From assembly GCA_018340805.1 (NCBI GenBank), contig JACMZG010000008.1, positions 28,121,914 to 28,185,913 on the forward strand: a DNA stretch of 64,000 bases, in the 5' to 3' direction. The notes under the pieces are model-generated. The model saw only the letters and a list, made by a program, of their open reading frames with translations, was not told the origin of the DNA and did not search any database. Source of the DNA: Microvelia longipes (Eukaryota > Arthropoda > Insecta > Hemiptera > Veliidae). This document shows positions 1-11,757 of the stretch, piece after piece. The position numbers were made by a program, and so were the translations under genes. Position 1 is the first letter of the stretch; each line of letters begins with the position of its first letter.

Positions 1-1776
1 AATCGAATACATCTATATAAAACATTATATATAAAATAATTAATGACGCAAACACAAATAATAATTGTGTATGAATACACTATAAGTGTATTAAAAAATA
101 CTCTGCCAGGCTTGGCAAAAGTATTTACTTTTTAGAAACTTCAAAAGAGTATATTTATCGAAAAAAATAATAAATGTTCTAAGGGAAAGTAAAATACAGA
201 AACTAAGAGGAAGTAGCCCATAATTATTTATGACAATCGTAAAAAGAAATCATATTAAAAGTATGATTTTAAACGTGATTATCAAATTGAGCCACTATAT
301 TTTGCATAATAGGATTAAAGCGGACTAGATAATTAAAAAATAAAGAAAATAGGTGCCTTCTATGATTTTTATGAGATGCTAAGAACCAAGGTATTATTCA
401 AAATTTAGGGAATTCACTCCGTTTATAGGGAAAGTATGAAATACACAGTGTGAATTTCATACTACATAACAATTTAGGCTCATGTCTAAAAACCACTAAT
501 ATTAAAAAGAACCACAAGTAACTAATATATATTTAAACATTCACGAACTTAAAAGAATAAAATATATTTATTATATTTAAATTATCTTCACTCCTCAAAA
601 TATTTCGATATTTCACAATAAACATTCTTATGCAATATAAAATTATTACTACTTTTGATAAAATAATAATTTAAATAAATCGATTACAATTTACAACTAT
701 TGTTATAATTTCATCATGAAACTGCAAAAAGATATAAACAACAATCCAACTTAGTATTGAAGAATATAGCCGAAGGCTACAACCGATAAAAATTGCATTT
801 ATATACTTTTATCATTATAATTTAATAGAATCAGCAACATCACAATTACGATAAATAGGTGAGGAATATTGGGTTAAAAATAATATTATACAATAGACAA
901 TAAGCGATTTAAATAAGTAAAATCAAAAAATGGAAAATATAAGAGTATACATTTTAGTGTCTATTTTATGTTTTTGTGAATTCCTGAAAAGATGTACAAT
1001 TTTTTAGGAGTAAATACAAAGTTAAACATTATTATATCATAATCATTTAATGAAGTTAAATTTATGATATAATAAAGTAAAATATCATATCATCATAATC
1101 AATACTGTTAAATAATACAAGGAAATACATTATAAATCTGTCGTTTGGAATTATCAATAGTTTAGTAAAAAGAAGGAAAATGTCAAGCTCAAGAAAGAAG
1201 CATTCAGTATATTGTTATGAAATAAAAATACAAAAGTTCTAACAAATAATAAAATAAAAAAAATAATAAAGAAATGCATAACTTTTTTAAAATAATAAGT
1301 ACACTCACTAATCCTTACTGTAATACAAAAGTAAGAGCATTTAAATAATATAATAAATATGTTAATATAGCTTTAAAATTTATTTAATTTAATTAAATTA
1401 TGTAACTGAAAGATGACATACTAAAATATAGTAAAAGTAGCGGATCAGGAGTATAGCAATGCTAGAAGGTTTGCTTAATAAGTTTATGATTAGTAAAGTG
1501 TTTCTAGAGGTTACATCGTGCAGTATAAAGATGCGTAAGGGTTAAAATGTCAAAACATGTATCATATGATCAACTGGGTCATGACATTTCACGCATGTAT
1601 TGTTTCTAATCTAATACATACTGTCAAACTATACACTGCAATATATATTATTCTAAACTATATTAATGATGTAGTAAAATGCAAAGTATTGCTGCATAAA
1701 AAGAATTCAAAATAATGATAACACCAACTTCTAATCACAAAAGGTTTGTTGAATATTTATAACAGCATACATCGTC
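1..1776. other. AT-rich sequence without recognisable feature
   Basis: No ORF of note, no repeat shared with the rest of the window and no tRNA-like box is visible. The stretch is dominated by A/T runs. I see nothing in it that supports a gene. Confidence 0.6.
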
Positions 1777-1905
1777 ATGGCATTAATAGAAGGATTTTAG
1801 ATGCAATAATGACATTAATGAAAGAATTTTTAGATGAAATAATGGCGTTAATAAAAGTATTTTTAGAAGCAATAATGACATTAATAAAAAAAGTATATTT
1901 TTAGA
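1777..1905. repeat. 33-bp tandem repeat, 4 copies
   Basis: Four successive units begin with ATGRCRTTAAT (1777, 1809, 1842, 1874) and contain a TTTTTAGATGC-like middle. The spacing is 32-33 bp. The last unit is extended by extra A/T bases. It is a simple minisatellite with no sign of coding. Confidence 0.7.
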
Positions 1906-2659
1906 TATAACAATTAATATTGAAAATATTGTTTAAAATTAACCAAAAACTAAACAGATTTAACGTGTCATTAGTAATACTTGCAAAATAAATTTTATTA
2001 ATACCGGTCCACTTTTACGACAGTAATCGCAATACGTACAGACAAACATAAAAAATGACAACAATAAAATATCTTGTCATTCATCAGCCTAAACGAAGAT
2101 GATGAAGATCTCACTCATGTTCGTTCAATTAATTAAAGATGAATAAGATAAACACAGGGCTTCATCGTAATAAAAAGTTAGAACTTTAGGTTTTGAGAAA
2201 GAAAAAAAAAATCAATTTAAAATAATCTGACATTTCGACAGAGTGAACCAAAAACACCAGACAGACAAATTAAATATTTGTAAGAACAAGTTTTATAAGG
2301 ATTGCACTGAGGGATCATTATTTCAAACTACCGAAAATAAAAACACCAGCTATAGCTCTGGATTTAATAGAGAAAAGAACAGATGAGGAATGTCATTCCT
2401 TTCATTACGATTCTAACGGAGCAAAGAAATAATCCTACCAAAAACTATGAGAACAAATATTTCTTCAAGTAATAAGACTAACTACAAGAAGAGGCCTTGC
2501 CTAACAGGAGAGAAAAACATTGGACCGGAATAAATTCGACGTGAAATTTACCATGACCCAATGAGAGAGAAACGGAAAAGAATTAACCAGGGTCAAATCC
2601 TTCGTCACGGGTGCAGCGTCTAGGGAAAGAAACTTTGATTGAGTAAACAAATAAACATT
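1906..2659. other. Unannotated AT-rich sequence
   Basis: Somewhat less AT-rich between about 2450 and 2640, but no ORF, RNA box or window repeat was recognised. Confidence 0.5.
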
Positions 2660-2800
2660 AATCGAAGAATCAGCCGTAGATACTTGCTGTTGTATATGAA
2701 TATATGGATATATTCATATCCAATAGCAAGTATCTACGGTAGCTGATTCTTCGATTGCTTCTTCAACTTGCGGTAAATACAACCTTTTTAATTTTAAATA
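2660..2800. repeat. Foldback element, family FB-A (short copy)
   Basis: Arms of about 45 bp (2660-2703 and 2711-2756) are inverted copies with a two-base indel and a few mismatches, separated by a 7-nt loop. The right arm is followed by an unpaired tail (about 2757-2795: GCTTCTTCAACTTGC, then an A/T-rich end). The same arm end and the same tail recur at 18189-18465, so this is a family with an asymmetric 3' tail and not a chance palindrome. This copy lacks the internal hammerhead-like block of the longer copy and looks like an internal-deletion derivative. Confidence 0.8.
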
Positions 2801-3300
2801 AACATTACTTAAACGCGTTTATTATTTTCAGTAATTACTTTTACCAACCAAGTAGATAAATAGTAAAATTATTGCGATCACCTTAAAAACCTGAAGACGA
2901 GGATACATTCTAATCATTATCCTTTTGAGGCATTTTTGTGAAAATATGAGTGGGTATAATCATGCTGTCAGTCTGTGTGCACATGTGTCTGTTAGTCTGT
3001 GTTACGCATAAACTCCGCTGTCTTTTTGCTAGGGGGAAAAAATGGCACAAAACTTAAGATAAATGGGAAGTAGTGTTGTCCAGAACATAAAATGTTTCAG
3101 ACCACAATAACATACTTTGTTCTCATCAAAATTTTATTTAAAAAAATTGTAAAAAGTCAAATTGAGTTATAAAATTTGGTCAAAATGTAGATTTATAGGT
3201 GGTTAATCGATCTAAAAAATTTCATTTAGATGAAAGTAACTATTTTGAAAACATTAACTTTTTAATGTTTAAACTTAGACGGTTTACCCTTCCAGAAAAT
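2801..3300. other. Unannotated sequence with a TG-rich spot
   Basis: A TG-rich stretch near 2970-3005 resembles the TG-rich middle of the R1 family, but the flanks do not align well enough to call a copy. Nothing else was recognised. Confidence 0.35.
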
Positions 3301-3468
3301 CCTACGAGACGCCTATCCTCTGAGAGGAGGAAGTGGCCTCGAGACTTGTTATCTTTATAAATTTAACATCAACTTATCTAATCACCTTTCTACTATATCT
3401 TATTTACTTATTTATTTATAATTTATTTATTCTAAATCTAATCTTTAATTCCTATCTGTTACATGTCC

Positions 3469-3520
3469 TAACTCTAATACTTGTAACAATTACAATTATT
3501 GTTGTATTGTTCAATAAATA
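3469..3520 (+). repeat. Shared 3' tail T, copy 1
   Basis: A ~50-bp block beginning CTCTAATACTTGTAAC, running through AATTATTGTTGTATT and ending in CAATAAA. Similar blocks lie at 11704-11757 and 16947-16992 in the same orientation. Three dispersed copies ending in an AATAAA polyadenylation-type signal suggest the 3' end of a retroelement. The 62-codon ORF that overlaps it (3333-3521) is low-complexity and probably not a gene. Confidence 0.55.
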
Positions 3521-3899
3521 AATTGCCAACAAAAAATTGGACGGCCAATTAATTTTATCACAAACTGTTTTTGACGCACAACACATCGTCAGATACCGTA
3601 AAACATTAAGAACTCAGAGTCGAAATGCAAAAGCTACTTAATTTTTACTTTGTAAGTTATACAAAGTAAGTTTTACTTGGCAAAAATATATATTTATTAA
3701 TGCGATACTTAAAACTATGTGACAAAAATTGTCTACAACTGTCAATATTATGATGTTTCACTGCAAAAAGTTTAAAATAACAAAACGCATAATACAATAA
3801 TAAAGTATATTGCTATTAATATTAATTTAACGGGTTAAAATTAATAAAAACTGAGGTGGCAAGTATGACCACTGGAATTTTTTAGTTAAAAATTTGGTT

Positions 3900-4080
3900 A
3901 TCTAATAATACTGAGGTCGAGCGTAACGAGACCTTAAGCTTTGAGATAATCATGACATAAAGCTTTGAGACCGAATTGATACCATCTTAAGACTTGGATA
4001 GTCCTTAACATTCTGAGGACGACCGAACCAACTACAAAGATTTGAGGAAAAATGTCGAGGCACCCCGTACCCGATTTATT
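3900..4080 (+). repeat. Diverged R1-related (R1b) 3' end
   Basis: The block ends with CGAGGCACCCCGTACCCGAT (4057-4076), which matches the R1 3' terminus. Upstream are AAGCTTTGAG and GGTCGAGCGTAACGAG, which also recur at 39950-40040 and near 48530. It is an older subfamily related to R1, without coding potential. Confidence 0.65.
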
Positions 4081-4541
4081 TAATTCGGTTATTTTTATGA
4101 ATGAGTATTATAGAGACTTAAACATTAAAAATTACGAGCCTAACTTTATGATACGGGCTATAAAATTCTAAACAATTTTTACTAATTTGACGAAGGTTAT
4201 TTATCATTGGAAAAGAAATAAGTAGAAACTACACTATCTATAACTGAGAATTTCAAAATACCACTTAGCTTTATATGGGTTTCCGATTATTATTGATTGC
4301 TAATATTATTTAAATTTTATTTTGTTATATAAGTTGTAATGGACTCAGTATGAAAACTACTTTATGTAATAACTTTTTAGGCAAACTTCATTCTTCTTTT
4401 TTGGTTTCAAAGTAAACCAATTTGGTATATAGAAACACATGCTGGTTGAGATTTCATTTGGAAATATTTATCACTTTGCTTCCATTTTTTATTTCTCATA
4501 AACTATTTAATTCATCTGAAATTTAATCAAGTTGAATTTCA

Positions 4542-4616
4542 GCTAACCACCGAACGAAAAATTTTTGCTAACCAGGGAACGAAAAATTTCTGCTAACTAA
4601 AGAGAAAAGAAATCTA
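4542..4616. repeat. 25-bp tandem repeat, 3 copies
   Basis: Units start with GCTAAC at 4542, 4567 and 4592 and share GAACGAAAAATTT in the first two copies. The third copy is diverged. The array lies directly upstream of an R1 copy. Confidence 0.65.
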
Positions 4617-4674
4617 TTTTGCTAAGTAAATCCAGCATTCTGCCCAAATACTCGAAAGTAACAAAAAGTCATTC

Positions 4675-5450
4675 TTTTTACTGTTCCTCATTTATACCGT
4701 AGGTATATAGTAAAAGTATTGTTTGCAAAAAAATCTAAAACCAGGATTTAAACGGAATTATCCGCTTCAGATGTTTTTAAGACCTCTTGAGTGGTTTCAC
4801 AGTTGTCTGTCAGTATGTGTGTGTGTGTGTCTATTATGATCATATCTCCTAGAATATTTATGCTAGATAGTTAAAAATTTGAACAAAAATCAGTCTACAT
4901 CTGTAGTTGTGCTATTCAAAAATAATTGTTTTATGACGCCATTTAACCGCAATAATGACAGCAAAAATTTCGACAAATTAAAACGCGGAAAAATGTTAAA
5001 AATCAATTTGAGGTTTGGCACGAATGTAACTATGTATAAGCCTAACATATGTGCTAAGTTTCATTTCACTATCAGCATTAGTTCTATTTTTATTAAATGC
5101 CATGAGTACATTTTTTAAAAAATTGTAAACAAATCGTGAAATATTCCAATTGATCAGAAAGTTGGTAGTATTGTATATACCTTTACATAATAAATAAGTA
5201 AGCTAAGTTTCCTTTTTAATACAACAAGTGTATCCATGAATTTTTGGTGGATCATAAAAGTTAACGCTAAGAATGAAACGGATGTAGATATTATCTGAGG
5301 TCGAGAGAAGCGAGTCCGAAGACGTGTCCCAAAATAAATTTGGCGAATAGTTTATTCTGAGGATGTGTGAAGCGAGTCCGAAGTAGGGAGAGTGAGCGTA
5401 GCAAATCCAATGTGATAAAGAAAAGAACCGAGGTACACCGTACCAGATTT
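4675..5450 (+). repeat. R1 dispersed element, copy C1 (near full length)
   Basis: It starts with a TTTTTACTGTTCCTCATTTA hairpin half that pairs imperfectly with TATAGTAAAAGTA. Then come a (TG)n stretch (about 4815-4830), GTACAAAAATCAGTC-like and GGCACGAATGTAAC-like conserved blocks, the AAGCGAGTCCGAAG modules, and the 3' hairpin GGTACACCGTACC. Every frame is broken by stops, so the 79- and 66-codon ORFs here are shadows. R1 is recognised by alignment to copies at 5909, 10282 and 61580. The element type is unknown. Confidence 0.85.
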
Positions 5451-5908
5451 ATTACGTTTACGAGCTGGTTTCGAATTGTTACTACGAACACTAGTAAATT
5501 AAACCTTTCTTTCCTAAATTAAACAAATACCGTAATTTTAAATATACTCGTAAGACCTACGTGATAGTTTTATTTAAAAAGAAACTACTCAGAGGTCCAA
5601 TGACCTATAAGTCAAATCTAGATCGCACTGTAATCGCATCAAATAATTCAACTTTTAATTTTACCGAATAGAGGTCAATTTAACCTGACTTCTGACGGTA
5701 AATTAGTATTTTTTTAACGAGTCATGCAATAAAATTAGAGTCTGAAGGTTAATATTTAAATAATATTTTAATAATAATTTATCATTTTAATTTTAGCAAT
5801 AATAAATACAGGACAATATTCAAATCAATATACAAAATGTAATTAAAATGCGAAAAAATAATTACATGTAATTATATTGTAATTTTGTTTGATGAAATAA
5901 AACACTAT

Positions 5909-6704
5909 TTTTTACTATTTCACATTTATACCGTAAGTATAAGGGAAAAGTATTTTGTTCGCTAAAAAAATCCCAAACCGGAATTATCCGTTTCAGGTGT
6001 TTTTAAAGCCTCCTGAGTGGTTTTCGCAAAGTTATCTGTCTGTGTGTGTGTGTGTGTCTGTTCATCGTAGCACCTAGTGTATTTATGCTAGAGAAATGTC
6101 GTACAAAAATCAGTCTACCGCTGTATTTGTGCTATTTGGAAAATATTTTTATGACGTCATTAACCCGCAATAATGACTCGACGAAATTTTCCGAAAATCA
6201 TAAATCGCAGAAAAATAATGCGATAGGATTGAAATTTGGCACGCATGTGACTATGTATAAGACTTACATATGTGCCAAGTTTTTCACCTCATAATCAGTA
6301 TTAATTAAACTTTTATTAAATGACTTGTGTACGTTTTTAAAAAAATTGGAAATGGACCGATTGAGTTGAAATTCGGTAAAAGTGTATGTGTAGACCATTA
6401 CCTAATAAATAAGTACGATAAGTGTCGTATCAAAACGACAAGTATATTTATGATTTTTGTTATTCATGTATTATAAAAATTAAGGAGCATTGAGCGTTGA
6501 CAATGCTTTATAGGTGACTGCTGAGAGTGATACGGATGCATTTACTATCTGAAGACGAGCGAAGGGAGTCTGAAGACATGTTGCAGTATAAATAAGGCGA
6601 ACTGTATTTATGAGGACGAAGAAAGGGAGTCCGAAGCAGGGAGGATGAGCGTAGCGAATCCGATGTAATAAGGACAAGTTCCGAGGTACCCCGTACCCGA
6701 TTTT
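5909..6704 (+). repeat. R1 dispersed element, copy C2 (near full length)
   Basis: Same order of blocks as C1, in the same orientation, 459 bp downstream. The (TG)n lies at about 6036-6058. The 3' end is the perfect hairpin GGTAC-CCC-GTACC followed by CGATTTT. The module GCGTAGC is present near 6650. The ORFs at 6046-6294 and 6480-6809 lie inside it and are not genes. Confidence 0.88.
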
Positions 6705-8575
6705 ATTTTGTAATTGTTTGTTGTGTAGGCCTAAAGACGACCCTAAAGGGTTTGAATATAAAGCTTTTATAAAAACAAATTTGTAGAAGTAAATTAAACC
6801 TTTTACCAAATAATTATGTAGTTTTACAAAGAAAATGTTTCACTAATAAACATTATGTTTGTTTTGTTTTTGACGTTAAATAACATTGTATAATTACAAC
6901 TTCTCTTTCTTTTTGTTAATTTCAGGAACTGATAAAACCCAGGTTCCTAGGAGAAATTTCTTCACATTTCTTGATAAATAAATATATTAAAAAAGGACTG
7001 TAGTCTTTTATTACTTTATTTATAAAATAGAGTCTTTAAAAAAAATGTATTTTGATACATTACGTTACTACACGAACAGAGGCCAAATATTATATATTGT
7101 TGGCATGCTTTGATGACAAAGAAAAGAGGAAAGATAAATAAAATAAAAAAAAAAAAGATGAAAATACGGAAAATTGATGAGAAAACCCGAGCAAGAACCT
7201 CGCCCCTATAATGTACAACACTGAGACAACGAAGTGAGGTCAGTGTATGAGATCCTGCCAACATGTAAGCATCATATTACACACTCATTACGCACACTAG
7301 TATCAACACAATAATAAATAAACATATATACCTATGTAGACAATATTCATTTTATTAAAAAAATAATTGGATACTAAAATACATTTTTATAACACAACTA
7401 TATTAAAACTTGCATAAGCTATAATACAATTTTCTTAATAATAAAGCTTTTATTCCCTTATGAAATTATTTTAAAAAAACGTTTTTTTTTTCTTTTATAA
7501 TTTAATAATAAATAAAATTGTATTTAATTAAACCGCGATCTAAAGCAAAGTTTTATTACTACAAGAATAATTTTATTAATAGACTTTTTTCAAGCTTACT
7601 AACTTTCAATTAGAAAAAAAAAATGTTGGAGATTAATATAAAAATACTTTGTAAATTCATGATTTGTAAAATAAAACTTAATTAAATTCTAGATAAATAA
7701 TATCAATAAACAATTAATTACAAACATACAAAATATATAAAATATAAAATTATAAAAAAAGTAATAATAATAAAATTTAAAAAATTAATAAAAATACTAT
7801 TAAAATGAAAGCCTTTACTTAATTATTCAATAATTACTTAATGCTTCAATATTTTACTTAATTGTCCTAAAAAGGTATTTTAAACTTAATATTTCTTTGA
7901 AACATTGCTAAATTATTATAATTTTTAAAAATAATATTCTTTCTATGAAAATTTACTGAACATAATTAATTGCATTAGGTAATGAACTAAATGAACTTAA
8001 AAAACACAAGTTAAGTTCAATAAAACCAAGAAATAAATATAAAAAGAAAAGCAAAGGTTAATGACTATATATGAAACTTAAAACAAGACGGCTTCATAAT
8101 GTCTAATACATCAATAGACCTGATTAGATACTTGGGCTGATGACCCTACATAGAAACTTGAAAACAAAACTAACCAGTCAACAAGTGATGAAGACAAATT
8201 AATCATTTTATACTCTTACTAATAAGAAAAACAATAAGCCTATTGTCAAACATACTTTGAAAAAATACAAGACCTACTCTTACTTTAGATGTTGTCTCAC
8301 ATCTAATTGTTGGCTGAAAATTGTCTTATCTTATTAGTAAGTATTGATTGCAGGTTTGATTAAATGATTAGGTGATCTCAGTGTCAATATTACTCTACTC
8401 TAAATCAGTTATAATATAATAATAACTTGATAATCTTACTTAACATACTTGATAATCTTAAATTAAACATTCGTTCGTATGCTTCATTGTACGTTTAATG
8501 TCTTATGTCCAAAAATTGGCACAATAAAAGAAAATAGATAATAAATCGAAAAGATAAGATTAGTTTGATATTGTC
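6705..8575. other. AT-rich sequence without recognisable feature
   Basis: Long A/T runs, especially 7370-7950. The minus-strand ORF at 7016-7264 is phenylalanine/isoleucine-rich low complexity. I see no supported gene or repeat here. Confidence 0.55.
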
Positions 8576-8579
8576 ATGG

Positions 8580-8844
8580 AGATTTAGGTCTTCTGGTGGT
8601 GATCGCGTCAATGTGGATGAAGAATCCGAAGTTTCGCTTCCACCAGGGGAGACATCTTCAGGGATGTAGGGCATTATGGATAAAAACAATGAACAGAACT
8701 AGACAAACCTGAACAGATTAGTTTTTTAGAGCAAGGTGTTTTGATCCATGATGTCCTACATTCCTGAAGATGCTTCCCACAGTGGAAGCGAAACGATGGA
8801 TTCTTCATCTACATTGACGCGGTCACCACCGGAAGACCTAAATC
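8580..8844. repeat. Foldback element FB-B with hammerhead-like cores in both arms
   Basis: Inverted arms of about 102 bp (8580-8681 and 8744-8844) are separated by a 62-bp spacer. Each arm, read towards its outer end, carries CTGAAGA, one T, a stem-loop and GAAA. On the plus strand these are CTGAAGA 8764-8770, stem GCTTCC 8772-8777 with GGAAGC 8784-8789, and GAAA 8790-8793. On the minus strand they are at 8661-8655 and 8635-8632; there AUCC upstream can pair with GGAU downstream. The 64-codon ORF across the left arm is an artefact of the arm. Confidence 0.85.
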
Positions 8845-8867
8845 TTCGAGATTTAGAGTAGATATGT

Positions 8868-9110
8868 TAGTAGGTATATATGTTAGACTACGTGCGTGCC
8901 AAATCTCAAGACAATCGAAACATTTTTCTCGTTTTATATCCGGCAAAGTCATTTTTGCCAGTTAATAAAGTCACAGGAAAATCATTGTGAAAACCACACA
9001 AGAGGTCTTATAAACGCCTTAAACGGACAATTCAGGTGACATCCCGGTTTCGGATTTTTTTTGTAACACATTACTTTTCCTATAAAGTATAAATAAGAAA
9101 AAATAAAAAA
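8868..9110 (-). repeat. R1 element, 5' part only (copy C5)
   Basis: Reverse complement of the first ~250 bp of R1. It has the GCGTGCCAAATCTCAA block, GTGAAAACCAC, the CCCGGTTTCGGATTTTT block and the terminal hairpin half TACTTTTCCTATAAAG. It abuts a hAT-type transposon end at 9113. Confidence 0.75.
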
Positions 9111-9112
9111 TG

Positions 9113-9125
9113 TTGAGAACCACTG
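9113..9125 (-). mobile_element. hAT-type terminal inverted repeat (one end)
   Basis: TTGAGAACCACTG is the reverse complement of CAGTGGTTCTCAA, the terminal sequence shared by many animal hAT transposons and their non-autonomous derivatives. Only one end was found, so the partner end and target duplication are missing or decayed. Confidence 0.5.
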
Positions 9126-10281
9126 AGCTAAATAGAGGTACGTTTATTAAAGCTATATTATTTAAAACTAAATTAATAGTGTAAAATATTTACAAGGAGC
9201 AAAATAACCTTAAAATACTAACAAATATAAGCATTTTATTAGTAATTATAACATTTTCAAAAATGAATGTACGAAAAAGCCAATTACAGTGAAAGCTACA
9301 ACATTTAGCAGTAAAATCCCTGAGAAACCTTAAAGAAGTTTTTAAAAGCAGAGAAAGTAATGTATTTTTATTAAAAATTTAAAAATGCTATGTTTGAGGT
9401 TTTAGGTTCGTAAAGAGATCGGTATGTAACCTCTAGGAGGTCGCGGCCTTCAGGATTAGCGGTCACCTCACACACATACTAATCAACTAGTCGTGAACTA
9501 AGAAATGAAGAGGGATGTTGAGAGAAGATTTAGTAAAAAATAACCTACACTTTCTGAAATACGCAGAGTATATTATAAACGCATATCAGAGACGGTTAAT
9601 TAGAAAAAAATAATAACTTAACCAGAAAAATCTTTAATTTTCGTAATATTTATCAAGTATTAGAGGACCAATTAAACAATTAGTTATGAATAGAAATTGA
9701 GAAGAGGGCTACCTTAATCAAGTTTTACCTGGATAAACATAAAAAAAACGGATTTGTGTTGTGGTCCGAGGTTCGACTCCCGCCATGACACCTATCTCCT
9801 AAACGAATTTTTTTCTAAAGGAAATTCACTCATTATTATAATTCATATTAGCTTTGCGGAAAAAATGGAAATTGTTTGTTCAACTAATAATTGAAACAAG
9901 CTACCAAATATGAAACTCAGTTTCCCAGAAGTCTTACACACCAAACATAACTCAATAACAGACGAGGAACTAGGTACCTAGATCAAGACCATATACCCCT
10001 ACCTAGATGAAGGCCATTGTAATAGATTACAGTTTTGTTAGACTTGGGAGACATTTAAATTTAGCATTAATAAAAATGTTATGAATATAATATTTTAACT
10101 TTTAATATGGCCACCATTATTAAATGTCATTCCAGTCCCTATACCAGTTATTTCTCCCATAGAACTTGATTTTTGTACTAAACTTTATCTAAATCGGTTA
10201 AAACATTTAAACTGAATCGTGTTCACAAGAAAAATAGTAGCTATAGACAGATATGCGATACAAATACAGAAATACAAAACT
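9126..10281. other. Unannotated sequence with an isolated tRNA-like B box
   Basis: At 9771-9781 GGTTCGACTCC matches the Pol III B-box consensus exactly. I could not find a convincing A box 30-60 bp upstream, and the T-stem around it does not pair. It may be a decayed tRNA-derived SINE. A GC-richer patch lies at 9420-9470. Nothing else was recognised. Confidence 0.3.
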
Positions 10282-11118
10282 ATTTTTACTTTTCCTCATT
10301 CATGCCGTAGAGGAAAAGGAAATAGAGGGGTAGTAGTTTTTTCCGTATATAGGAAAACTATAGTGTTTGCGAAAAAAATTGAGCCTGGGATGTCAACAAA
10401 ATTATCAGTTTTATGTTTTTTTAAGTCCTCCTGAGAGGTTTTTACAAAGTTATCTGTCTGTATGTGTGTGTGTCTGTTATCATCGTAGCTTCTTAGTGTA
10501 TTTATGCTAGAGAGTTGAAACATTGTACAAAAATCAGTCTACCGCTATAGGTGTGCCATTCAAAAATATTTTTTATTACGTCATTAACTCGAAATTATTA
10601 CTCAACAACATTTCGAAAATTCATGAAACGCAGATAAATGATGAGATCAATTTGATACTTAGCACGCATGTAGCCATGTATAAGACTAACATAAGTGCCA
10701 AGTTTTTTTCTCTTTAAACGCATTAGTTCAATTTTTATCATTATAATAATTTGTGTACGTTTTTTTTTAAAAAAATAAAAATAATCCAATTGATTTTAAC
10801 AAGCACACACCATTACGTAATTAATAAGTACACTAAGTTTTGTTTCTATACGACAAGTATATTTATGATTTTTGTTGGATCATAAAAGTTGAGCAACATT
10901 AAGTGTGGTTAGTGCTCTAAGAGTGACCACTGAGAATGAAAAGGATGAATTCACCATTTAAAGTCGAGCGAAGCGAGTCCAAATTCGTGCTGTATATATA
11001 AATTTGGCGAATTGTATACTCCGAGAACGGGCGAAGCAAGTCCGAAGTAGGGAGGATGAGCGTAGCAAATCCGATGTGATGAGGAAAAGTTCCGAGGTAC
11101 CCCGTACCCGATTTTTTT
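10282..11118 (+). repeat. R1 dispersed element, copy C3 (near full length)
   Basis: Starts with TTTTTACTTTTCCTCATTCA and carries a ~40-bp insertion in the 5' hairpin loop (about 10310-10350). The (TG)n, GTACAAAAATCAGTCTACCG and GCACGCATGTAGCCATG blocks follow. GCGAAGC and GCGTAGC modules are at about 10970 and 11060. It ends with the GGTAC-CCC-GTACC hairpin and CGATTTTTTT. ORFs on both strands inside it are shadows. Confidence 0.88.
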
Positions 11119-11703
11119 AAACTAATATAATCTGTTGGCGCTAAAACGAGAAAATTTCATAAAAATAGTGTTACACTCAGTCTATTACATAGCATTTCTT
11201 TCCCAATAAAAGACAAGAAAGCAAAATAATTTTGCTTAAAGTCGTAATTGACTCTTTAAAAAAATTAATAAAAAAACATACAATTTTACAACACGAATTC
11301 TTTCCAGTTGAAAAACGATAACAGTTAAATCACGATTTTCAAGAGAAAGAGGTAGAATATTTTTGTTGTTTATTCCTTGAAACTTAATTTTAATTAAGTT
11401 GGTTTGGGTCAATTTATTAAGGCACCCCCAGCCGTGTAACTAGTGATCCATTAAACATTTTTCCAGATATTACAAGTCACGTTTACAGTGCAAGATTATT
11501 TATTTAGTATAATTGTGTTAACTAGATTTATTATCTCTAAATGTTATAAAAGAAAGAAATTAAATTAAACTATGGCTTTTCTAATGTTAATTAACGTACT
11601 AAACAAGATTTACAATAAGGTTATAATAATACTAATATAAATGTTATAATAATAATATTATATAAATAATATATAAAACGTTATTACAAAAAAGTGAACC
11701 ATT
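11119..11703. other. AT-rich sequence without recognisable feature
   Basis: No ORF, RNA box or repeat was recognised. Confidence 0.5.
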
Positions 11704-11757
11704 TAACTCTAATACTTGTAACAATCATAATTGTTGTTGTATTAATCAATAAAATAT
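11704..11757 (+). repeat. Shared 3' tail T, copy 2
   Basis: AACTCTAATACTTGTAAC followed by ATTGTTGTTGTATT and CAATAAAA, aligned with the copies at 3469 and 16947. It is a probable retroelement 3' end with a polyadenylation-type signal. Confidence 0.55.

Noticed and set aside
9771..9781. Perfect Pol III B box suggesting a tRNA gene
   Set aside because: T-stem does not pair, no A box upstream and no acceptor stem; at most a decayed SINE.
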